Shown piece after piece: positions 6,704-11,954 of a DNA stretch of 11,954 bases. Under the pieces are notes generated by a model. It was not told the DNA's origin. It saw only the letters and a program-made list of their open reading frames with translations, and made no database searches. A program made the position numbers and the translations under genes. The DNA comes from Rhodospirillaceae bacterium. Its GTDB lineage: Bacteria > Pseudomonadota > Alphaproteobacteria > Rickettsiales > UBA3002. The number at the start of each line of letters is the position of its first letter. Within the stretch, counting starts at the first letter, position 1. Where the stretch lies: the NCBI GenBank assembly GCA_947458525.1, contig CANHAG010000011.1, positions 1-11,954 on the forward strand, read 5' to 3'.

Positions 6704-7471
6704 ATGAAATCAGAGAAAAGAGGAGAAAATTCTATCCCCTCTCCCGTTCACGGGAGAGGGCAGCGAGGCTTAGTGAGCAACGCGAACTTAGCCGGAGCGG
6801 GTGAGGGGAGAACTGGCTATCTCTCCTCCTTTGGCCGGAATCGCGGGCGGAGTTTAAGCGCCTATCAGCAAAGGCTGGTGGAAAATTTGTTACCGCTATT
6901 GGCAATCGACACGGATCATATGGTCATCCCATCATCCGATCATCGGCCTACCTCCCTCGAAATCGGTTTTGGGGCGGGCGAGCATCTCGCGGCGCAGGCG
7001 CGGCATCACCCGGAGCGTCATTATCTTGGCTCAGAACCCTACATCAATGGGGTGGCGAAGTTACTCGCCGTGATTGACCGCGAGAAGCTCACCAACATTC
7101 GTATTGATACGCGGGATGTGCGCGCACTGCTCAGCGAATTACCGGACGCCGCACTTAATGAAGTTTTCATCCTGTTCCCCGACCCCTGGCCGAAAGCCCG
7201 CCACCATAAGCGCCGCCTCATCAATGCGGCAACACTTGCCATGCTTGCCCGAGTGCATCAGCCGGGCGGGCGGCTGCTGATTGCGACCGATCATCTGGAC
7301 TATGCAGACTGGATTTTGGAGCAGCTTCTTCATCAGGAATATTATAGGCTTGACCGCGCGCGGGATCGTCATAAACCCCCGGCAGACTGGACTGAGACCA
7401 AATACCAGCGCAAAACTACCGCTCAGGGGCGGTTGCCGGTATTTTTTGAATGTGAGAGAAACACCATATGA
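6704..7471 (+). CDS. trmB: tRNA (guanine-N7-)-methyltransferase
   Basis: Methylates G46 in the variable loop of tRNAs using S-adenosylmethionine. Conserved blocks are LEIGFGAGEHL (85-95, cofactor binding), GSEPYINGVAKLL (109-121), the near-invariant FPDPWPKARHHKRRL (158-172) and TETKYQRK (230-237). The homologous protein appears to begin around YLSSFGRNRGR (39-49). The preceding 38 codons are encoded largely by palindromic element B, so the true start is uncertain. The options are ATG 6704, with no clear Shine-Dalgarno, and GTG 6773, with GAGG four bases upstream, which would give 232 residues. A run related to the rimP-nusA octamers encodes residues about 70-80. The stop overlaps the next start (ATGA). 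Confidence 0.9.
   Translation: MKSEKRGENSIPSPVHGRGQRGLVSNANLAGAGEGRTGYLSSFGRNRGRSLSAYQQRLVENLLPLLAIDTDHMVIPSSDHRPTSLEIGFGAGEHLAAQARHHPERHYLGSEPYINGVAKLLAVIDREKLTNIRIDTRDVRALLSELPDAALNEVFILFPDPWPKARHHKRRLINAATLAMLARVHQPGGRLLIATDHLDYADWILEQLLHQEYYRLDRARDRHKPPADWTETKYQRKTTAQGRLPVFFECERNTI
6736..6808. repeat. Palindromic repeat element B, inside the 5' end of trmB
   Basis: A perfect 10-base stem, CCCTCTCCCG (6737-6746) with CGGGAGAGGG (6751-6760) around TTCA, is followed by a second weak dyad. The element closes with GAGGGG (6803-6808), which can alternatively pair with CCCCTC (6736-6741). It resembles the CTCCCG...CGGGAG type of intergenic repeat seen in many proteobacteria. Here it lies in the open reading frame of trmB, encoding about residues 11-35. 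Confidence 0.7.
6910..6944. repeat. Octamer-type repeat within trmB
   Basis: This 35-base stretch matches 9079-9113 in the rimP-nusA spacer at 29 of 35 positions by hand alignment, starting with an identical CACGGATCAT. It can be read as octamers GATCATAT, GGTCATCC, CATCATCC and GATCATCG (6914-6945). It encodes the variable linker before the cofactor-binding strand of TrmB. Confidence 0.55.
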
Positions 7472-8301
7472 GTCACGCGGCAATAGAATCGCTTCCCATC
7501 ATTCTGGTGGTGAATCTTGAAAAATCAACCGAGCGCCGCCGCGAGATGGAGCGCCAGTTCGCCCAGCTTGGCGTGAGTGAAAAAGTGGAGTTCTTCCCTG
7601 CCGTGAATGGCTATGCGCTAGATAAAGATGCCATGCCGCATTATAATGGCCGCAAGCGCCTGTTCTTTTTTGGCCGGCATCTGAATCAGGGCGAGATTGG
7701 CTGTCTGCTGTCGCACCGTGCGATTTATGAAAAAATGCAGCGCGAATCCATCCCCCACGCGATTGTGCTGGAGGATGATGCGATTCTCGCGCCGGACTTT
7801 GCGCCCGTCATGCATGCGCTGATGCAGCATGCCGCGCGCTGGGATATGGTGCGGTTTTTATCCCGCCCGAAAGTCTATCGCCGTACGCGCCCTATCGGCC
7901 CGCTTTACGGGAACTACGCGCTTGGCCGCACCTTCGGCACGCCGGGCGGTTCCTATGGTTATATCCTGAGCCTCAAGGCGGCGCGCAGGCTGCTGCATTT
8001 TACCGAAATGAACTGCCTGCCGGTGGATATTCTCTTCGGCCATCAATGGCGCACCGGGCTTAATGTGCTGAATCTTCTGCCCTCGCCTGTGTCATATGAT
8101 GACCAGAATGAATCCACCATCGAAGCGGGTCGGTTCGATAAGCGGCATGGGCTGACCGGCACAAAAAAACTCGCTTTCTGGCTGGGGCGCGGTAGTTGGC
8201 GCCTCTATGAATTTTTTGGCAAATACGCCGTCTGGCTGATTTCCTGGCCTTATGATCGGCGGCTTGGCAGCGCACTGCGTCGCGGCGCGCTCGCTAAATA
8301 A
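7468..8301 (+). CDS. Glycosyltransferase family 25 (LPS/LOS type)
   Basis: Probable sugar transferase for lipopolysaccharide or another surface glycan, 277 residues. Family features are the N-terminal strand IILVVNLEKSTERR (11-24), FFPAVNG (42-48), GEIGCLLSHRAIYEKM (75-90), the metal/nucleotide-sugar acidic motif VLEDDAIL (100-107) and GGSYGYILSLKAARRLL (160-176). The C-terminal region (230-277) is basic and aromatic-rich, perhaps membrane-associated, but has no clear transmembrane helix. Its ATG overlaps the trmB stop, so expression is coupled to a tRNA-modification gene, and it separates trmB from rimP. Donor and acceptor sugars cannot be inferred. Confidence 0.88.
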   Translation: MSHAAIESLPIILVVNLEKSTERRREMERQFAQLGVSEKVEFFPAVNGYALDKDAMPHYNGRKRLFFFGRHLNQGEIGCLLSHRAIYEKMQRESIPHAIVLEDDAILAPDFAPVMHALMQHAARWDMVRFLSRPKVYRRTRPIGPLYGNYALGRTFGTPGGSYGYILSLKAARRLLHFTEMNCLPVDILFGHQWRTGLNVLNLLPSPVSYDDQNESTIEAGRFDKRHGLTGTKKLAFWLGRGSWRLYEFFGKYAVWLISWPYDRRLGSALRRGALAK

Positions 8302-8360
8302 TCCTTGCAATTCCTATGCGGATTCCTTATACGCCGCGGTAAATCACATACACATCCCCT

Positions 8361-8390
8361 AAGAGGTGGCCAGAGGCCGCCTTTTTTATT
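8361..8390 (+). terminator. Intrinsic terminator after the glycosyltransferase
   Basis: GGTGGCC (8365-8371) pairs with GGCCGCC (8375-8381) around AGA, seven pairs with one G-U, followed by six T residues. A preceding AAGA can extend the stem with the T run. It lies 60 bases after the glycosyltransferase stop and 170 bases before rimP. It separates the metK-side transcript from the rimP-nusA operon. Confidence 0.85.
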
Positions 8391-8443
8391 GACTGCAATG
8401 TTGAGATTGAAATGGAGCGAGTTTTGTACGGTTTGTTTTTAAG

Positions 8444-8532
8444 CGTCATCCCCGCGAAAGCGGGGATCCAGTTCCAGCAGAACTCCCGGCGCGGACGCGC
8501 CGCGCTGGATTCCCGCCTGCGCGGGAATGACA
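8444..8532. repeat. Long palindromic repeat element C upstream of rimP
   Basis: Left arm GTCATCCCCGCGAAAGCGGG(GATCCAG) and right arm CTGGATTCCCGCCTGCGCGG(GAATGAC) are imperfect inverted copies of each other. Each also folds alone (CCCCGC-GAAA-GCGGGG at left). The centre holds GGCGCG-GA-CGCGCC. This is the widespread GTCATCCCCGC...GCGGGGATCCAG class of dispersed proteobacterial repeat. It ends 25 bases before the rimP ATG. The rest of the 8302-8557 gap holds the terminator and only a weak promoter candidate (TTGAGA 8401, TTGTAC 8424). Confidence 0.85.
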
Positions 8533-8557
8533 CGATTTTGGGGGATGCAAAGCTTCT

Positions 8558-9043
8558 ATGAAACCGCTCGAAGCCCAAATTCACGACCTGATAGAGCCCT
8601 CAATCGCCGCGATGGGGTTTCGTCTTGTGCAGCTGAAGCTGAATGATAGTTCAAAAAACCGCCTGTTGCAGATTATGGCAGAGCGGCCGGATGGCTCGAT
8701 GACGCTGGAAGATTGCGAGAAAATAAGCCGCCAGATTTCTGCCGTGCTGGATGTGGAAGATATCATTCCCACCGCCTACCGGCTGGAGGTTGGCTCACCG
8801 GGCATAGACCGGCCACTGGTGACGCGCGCGGACTACGAAAAATACCACGGCCACCAGGCCAAGCTTGAAACGATTTTACCTATCCATGGCCGCCGCCGCT
8901 TCACCGGCGAGATTCAGGCAGTCACGGAAAACACCGTCACCCTCAAGGTGGATGGTGTGGGGCATGAGATACCGCTCGCTGACATCCAGACCGCCAAACT
9001 GGTGCTGACGGAGGCGCTGCTGAAGAAAGCGATGCATGGATGA
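8558..9043 (+). CDS. rimP: Ribosome maturation factor
   Basis: Assists assembly of the 30S ribosomal subunit. The 161 residues show the two-domain RimP layout. The N-terminal alpha/beta domain ends in the signature RLEVGSPGIDRPL (75-87), with MTLEDCEKISRQI (48-60) before it; the C-terminal SH3-like barrel follows (about 90-160, with FTGEIQAVTENTVTLKVDG at 115-133). The ATG at 8558 fits the family N-terminus but has no clear Shine-Dalgarno. It is the first gene of the rimP-nusA-ylxR-infB operon. Its promoter would have to lie between the terminator and palindromic element C, or within that element. Confidence 0.94.
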   Translation: MKPLEAQIHDLIEPSIAAMGFRLVQLKLNDSSKNRLLQIMAERPDGSMTLEDCEKISRQISAVLDVEDIIPTAYRLEVGSPGIDRPLVTRADYEKYHGHQAKLETILPIHGRRRFTGEIQAVTENTVTLKVDGVGHEIPLADIQTAKLVLTEALLKKAMHG

Positions 9044-9046
9044 GCA

Positions 9047-9114
9047 GATGATCGGATGATCCGTGAAGATCGACCCTGCACGGATCATCTGATTATCCGA
9101 TTATCGGATCATCA
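9047..9114. repeat. GATNATCN octamer array and hairpin between rimP and nusA
   Basis: Six units of the form GATNATCN: two head-to-tail at 9047-9062 and four at 9083-9114, around a 20-base centre. The two blocks can pair over 19 bases (9047-9065 with 9079-9097, two G-U pairs) with a 13-base loop. A second dyad, ATCCGAT-T-ATCGGAT, covers 9095-9109. The structure ends 14 bases before the nusA Shine-Dalgarno and has no T run. Confidence 0.8.
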
Positions 9115-9139
9115 CAGGACAAACCAGAAGGAGACGACC

Positions 9140-10657
9140 ATGGCGATACCTCAAGTGATTCACGGTTCCACTGAAATGCTGCAGATTGCAGATGCGGTGG
9201 CGCGCGAAAAAAACATCGAGCGCGAGACGGTGCTCGCCGCGATGGAAGAAGCGATTCAAATCGCCGGCCGTAAAAAATACGGGCTGGAGCATGATATCCG
9301 CGCGCAGATTGACCGCAAAACGGGAGCCATCAAGCTCTTCCGCGTGATAACGATTGTGGAAATAATCGAAAATCCTGAGGACGAGGCGAAGTTTCTAACC
9401 CCCGCCCAGGCGCAGCGAAAATATCCGGGCGCGAAAATCGGCGACGAATTTCGCGACGAATTACCACCGATTGATTTTGGCCGGATTGCAGCGCAAACCG
9501 CCAAACAGGTGATTGTGCAGAAAGTACGGGATGCCGAGCGCGAGCGCCAGTATGAAGAATTCAAAGATCGGGTGGGCGAGATTGTCAACGGCGTCGTCAA
9601 GCGCGTCGAATATGGCAATGTCACGGTTGATTTCGGCCGCACCGAAGCCGTCATCCGCCGCGACGAGCTGATCCCGAGGGAAACCTTCCGCAAAGACGAC
9701 CGGATCCGCGCATATATCTACGATGTGCGCCGCGAAAAAACCGGTGCGCAGGTGTTTCTCTCGCGCGTTCGGCCGGAATTTCTTGCCAAGCTTTTCATGC
9801 AGGAAGTGCCCGAGATTTATGACGGGGTGATCGAGATTAAAGCCGTGGCGCGTGACCCTGGCTCGCGCGCGAAAATCGCCGTCACGTCGCATGACCCGAG
9901 CGTTAACCCCGTGCTTTCCTGCGTGGGTGTGCGCGGTTCGCGCGTGCAGGCGGTGGTGTCGGAGCTGCAGGGCGAGAAAATTGATATCGTCGAATATGCC
10001 GAAGACCCGGCCACCTTCGTGGTGAACGCGCTTTCTTCTGCAGAAGTGAGCAAAGTGGTGATTGATGAGGACTCTAACCGCATTGAAGTGGTGGTAGCAG
10101 AAGATCAGCTTTCGCTCGCCATTGGCCGCCGTGGGCAGAATGTGCGCCTCGCCGCGCAGCTGACCGGCTGGAACATCGATATTCTGACCGAAGAAACCGA
10201 GTCCGAGCGCCGCACGCAGGAGTTCAACCGCCTCTCCGCCCTCTTTATCGAGGCGCTGAATGTGGAAGAAGTCATTGCCCACCTGCTCGTGACGGAAGGG
10301 TTCAGCTCGGTTGAAGAAGTGGCCTATGTGCCGATTGAAGACCTTGCCCAGATTGAGGGATTTGACGAGGCAGTGGCAGGCGAATTGCGCCAGCGTGCCA
10401 ATGATTACCTCGATCAGAAACGCGCCGATACTGAGGCGAAACTGAAGGCAGACGGGGTAGAAGACGCCCTGATGAAAGCCGAAGGTCTGACGCTTGAGAT
10501 GGTGGAAAAACTTGCCGCTGCGGGCGTTAAAACCATGGATGATTTCGCAGGGCTGGCAACGGATGAATTTTTTGAAATTCTCCCCAAATCCGGCCTGTCA
10601 CAGGAAGATGTGAGCGCGATGATCATGAAGGCACGCGAGTCGTGGTTTGCAGCGTAA
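9140..10657 (+). CDS. nusA: Transcription termination/antitermination factor NusA
   Basis: RNA polymerase-associated factor controlling pausing, termination and antitermination. The 505 residues give the order: N-terminal RNAP-binding domain (1-145), S1 domain (about 147-211), KH1 (GXXG as GVRG, 263-266), KH2 (GXXG as GRRG, 329-332, in LAIGRRGQNVRLAAQLTGW), then two C-terminal acidic helix-hairpin-helix repeats (about 370-430 and 445-500). The ATG at 9140 is chosen because AAGGAG lies six bases upstream; the open frame upstream merely reads through the octamer array. The C-terminus extends beyond the KH domains as in other proteobacterial NusA proteins. Confidence 0.97.
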   Translation: MAIPQVIHGSTEMLQIADAVAREKNIERETVLAAMEEAIQIAGRKKYGLEHDIRAQIDRKTGAIKLFRVITIVEIIENPEDEAKFLTPAQAQRKYPGAKIGDEFRDELPPIDFGRIAAQTAKQVIVQKVRDAERERQYEEFKDRVGEIVNGVVKRVEYGNVTVDFGRTEAVIRRDELIPRETFRKDDRIRAYIYDVRREKTGAQVFLSRVRPEFLAKLFMQEVPEIYDGVIEIKAVARDPGSRAKIAVTSHDPSVNPVLSCVGVRGSRVQAVVSELQGEKIDIVEYAEDPATFVVNALSSAEVSKVVIDEDSNRIEVVVAEDQLSLAIGRRGQNVRLAAQLTGWNIDILTEETESERRTQEFNRLSALFIEALNVEEVIAHLLVTEGFSSVEEVAYVPIEDLAQIEGFDEAVAGELRQRANDYLDQKRADTEAKLKADGVEDALMKAEGLTLEMVEKLAAAGVKTMDDFAGLATDEFFEILPKSGLSQEDVSAMIMKARESWFAA

Positions 10658-10679
10658 GGGGGTTCTGGGCACTGTTCGC

Positions 10680-11261
10680 ATGACAACAGCATCCGGAACA
10701 GCGGAACGCAGCTGCATTCTCACCCGCGCGGTAAAACCCAAGGGGGAGATGATCCGCTTTGTGGTGGGGCCGGAATCAAGGCTGGTGGCCGATCTTGCAG
10801 AGAATCTGCCGGGGCGGGGCATGTGGCTTTCCGCCTCTAAACTGCTGCTGGCCGAGGCGATTGCCAGACGGAGCTTCCATAAAGCGGCGAAAATGCCTGT
10901 TGCGGTGCAAGAAGGCTTTGCTGAGACGCTTGAAACCCTCTGGCGGCGGCGGCTGCTTGATCTTGCTTCGCTTGCGCGCAAGGCCGGGCAGCTCATCAGC
11001 GGGTTTGATAAGGTGAGCGAAGCGCTGGAAAAGGGCAGGGTGCTGGTTCTGCTTCAGGCGCAGGATGCGGGCGAAGACGGATTAAAAAAACTGGCAAAAT
11101 CAGGCATCCCCTCCTTTCGCGGGTTTGACCGGGCGGCGCTTTCCGCCCTGATGGGAAAAGAAAATGCGGTGCATGTGGCGGTGATGGAAGGCTCAGCGGG
11201 AGCGTTTTTTCTGAGCGAACTGCGCCGTTTCGCTTTATTTATGGATGAAACTGGTTTATAG
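10680..11261 (+). CDS. YlxR (DUF448) - L7Ae-like RNA-binding fusion protein
   Basis: Protein of 193 residues with two domains that are separate proteins (YlxR and YlxQ) in Firmicutes and fused in alphaproteobacteria. The YlxR part (about 8-75) shows ERSCILTRAVKPKGEMIRFV and LPGRGMWLSAS. The L7Ae/L30e-like part (about 88-185) shows LLDLASLARKAGQLISGFDKV and LVLLQAQDAGEDG. It is probably RNA-binding, perhaps tied to RNase P, rRNA or transcription; its role is not settled. ATG 10680 is 22 bases after nusA and lacks a well-spaced Shine-Dalgarno. A TTG at 10647 in frame would overlap nusA and is possible but less likely. Confidence 0.92.
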   Translation: MTTASGTAERSCILTRAVKPKGEMIRFVVGPESRLVADLAENLPGRGMWLSASKLLLAEAIARRSFHKAAKMPVAVQEGFAETLETLWRRRLLDLASLARKAGQLISGFDKVSEALEKGRVLVLLQAQDAGEDGLKKLAKSGIPSFRGFDRAALSALMGKENAVHVAVMEGSAGAFFLSELRRFALFMDETGL

Positions 11262-11291
11262 GGCTGTTCCCTTGCAGAAAAAAAGGAAACT

Positions 11292-11954
11292 ATGACCGAT
11301 TCGGAGAATCAGAAAAAAGAAGCGCTCACGCTGAAAGCGCCTACCACTTTATCCCTCACCAAAACGGTGGAATCGGGCAAGGTGAAGCAGAATTTCCAGC
11401 GTGGCCGTTCCAAAACGGTGACGGTCGAGGTGAAAAAAACCCGCACCTTCGCCCGTGGCGGCGAAACCGGGATGGTCGAGGTGCAAAAAGGCGCCTCCGA
11501 AGCCAGCAAGCAGCGCCAGCTCAATCAGGCCGAGCGTGAGGCACGCTTGCGCGCCCTGCAGCAGGCGGAAAAACAGGAAGACGCGCTGGCCTATCAGGTC
11601 GTGCGCCCCACCTTGTCATTTGATGATCTGACGGGCGAAGATCTGCAAGGCGCCACCAGCACCGCAACGCCGATGGATGATGTTGCCAAGCGCAATCTTG
11701 ATGCGCTGCGCAACGCCCCCTCCAACCGCCCGGCAACCACCCGCCCGGATTTGCCAGGCGCACTTAAACGCCCGCTTTCCACCACGCGCGTGGTGGAAGA
11801 GGAGGCGGCGGATCGTGCATCGAAAAAAACGCGCAGCGCGCCGGATACGGAATATAAACGCGGTGGAAAAATGACGATCGCGCAGGCGCTGGGCATGGAT
11901 GACCAGATCCGCGTGCGCTCGCTCGCTTCGGTGAAACGCCAGCGCGCGAAAGTA
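11292..11954 (+). CDS. infB: Translation initiation factor IF-2, N-terminal part (cut by window end)
   Basis: The first 221 codons are present and the frame is open to the last base. The GTPase domain, which places initiator tRNA on the ribosome, lies beyond the window. The N-terminus shows the alphaproteobacterial block TLSLTKTVESGKVKQNFQRG and KTVTVEVKKTRTF, then a charged coiled region (ASKQRQLNQAEREARLRALQ), a Pro/Thr-rich linker and MTIAQALGMDDQIRVRSLAS. The start ATG at 11292 has AAGGA just upstream. It follows the YlxR/L7Ae gene by 30 bases and is the last gene visible in the operon. Confidence 0.95.
   Translation, partial: MTDSENQKKEALTLKAPTTLSLTKTVESGKVKQNFQRGRSKTVTVEVKKTRTFARGGETGMVEVQKGASEASKQRQLNQAEREARLRALQQAEKQEDALAYQVVRPTLSFDDLTGEDLQGATSTATPMDDVAKRNLDALRNAPSNRPATTRPDLPGALKRPLSTTRVVEEEAADRASKKTRSAPDTEYKRGGKMTIAQALGMDDQIRVRSLASVKRQRAKV

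Noticed and set aside
8444..8532. CRISPR array
   Set aside because: The repeated arms are inverted, not direct, and there are no unique spacers between regular repeats.
8327..8584. Minus-strand open frame of 85 codons over the repeat upstream of rimP
   Set aside because: It is mostly translated palindromic element C and overlaps the rimP start; no ribosome binding site or domain.
9047..9114. Intrinsic terminator before nusA
   Set aside because: Long stem but no T run after it, and it lies inside the conserved rimP-nusA operon.
9056..9139. Longer nusA start at 9056
   Set aside because: The extra 28 codons are translated octamer repeat; ATG 9140 has an ideal Shine-Dalgarno and the family N-terminus.
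9461..10282. Minus-strand open frame of 273 codons inside nusA
   Set aside because: Antisense shadow of a well-defined NusA. Its His/Arg/Phe-rich composition is typical of mirrored GC-rich codons.
1..11954. Mobile element, toxin-antitoxin or phage-defence system
   Set aside because: No transposase, integrase, nuclease, toxin or defence domain was seen in any plausible gene; all major frames are assigned to housekeeping, PHB, regulator or transferase families.

Overview
This is a chromosomal segment from an alphaproteobacterium of moderately high GC. The main evidence is the plus-strand order XRE regulator, metK, trmB, rimP, nusA, YlxR/L7Ae protein, infB, an arrangement familiar from Alphaproteobacteria. 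The IF2 N-terminus, the fused YlxR-L7Ae protein and a PhaR-type regulator agree with this. I cannot place it to order with confidence.

Region 1 (1-3473, minus strand) is a polyhydroxybutyrate (PHB) operon. In transcription order it holds a small coiled-coil protein resembling a PhaE subunit or phasin, a compact PHA synthase (phaC), a beta-ketothiolase (phaA) and an acetoacetyl-CoA reductase (phaB). PhaA joins two acetyl-CoA, PhaB reduces the product to 3-hydroxybutyryl-CoA, and PhaC polymerises it. The small gene overlaps phaC by 242 bases in another frame. The divergent gene at 3540 encodes the PHB-responsive regulator PhaR, and the 66-base spacer holds candidate overlapping divergent promoters.

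Region 2 (4047-6524, plus strand) has an AT-rich spacer with short inverted repeats, an XRE regulator that may be almost leaderless, a metK leader that could fold over its own ribosome binding site, metK starting at GTG, and an AT-richer GNAT acetyltransferase overlapping the metK stop.

Region 3 (6525-8557) is rich in repeats. Two palindromic elements lie at the 5' side of trmB, the second inside its reading frame. trmB is translationally coupled to a family 25 glycosyltransferase. That gene is followed by a clear intrinsic terminator and a third long palindromic element.

Region 4 (8558-11954) is the conserved rimP, nusA, ylxR, infB transcription-translation operon, with infB cut off by the window end. 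The rimP-nusA spacer holds an array of GATNATCN octamers forming a large hairpin, and a related octamer run lies inside trmB.

I see no defence system, CRISPR array, transposase, tRNA or rRNA. The genes are mostly well-known families. The unusual material is the overlapping phaC partner, the metK leader and the octamer and palindromic repeats.
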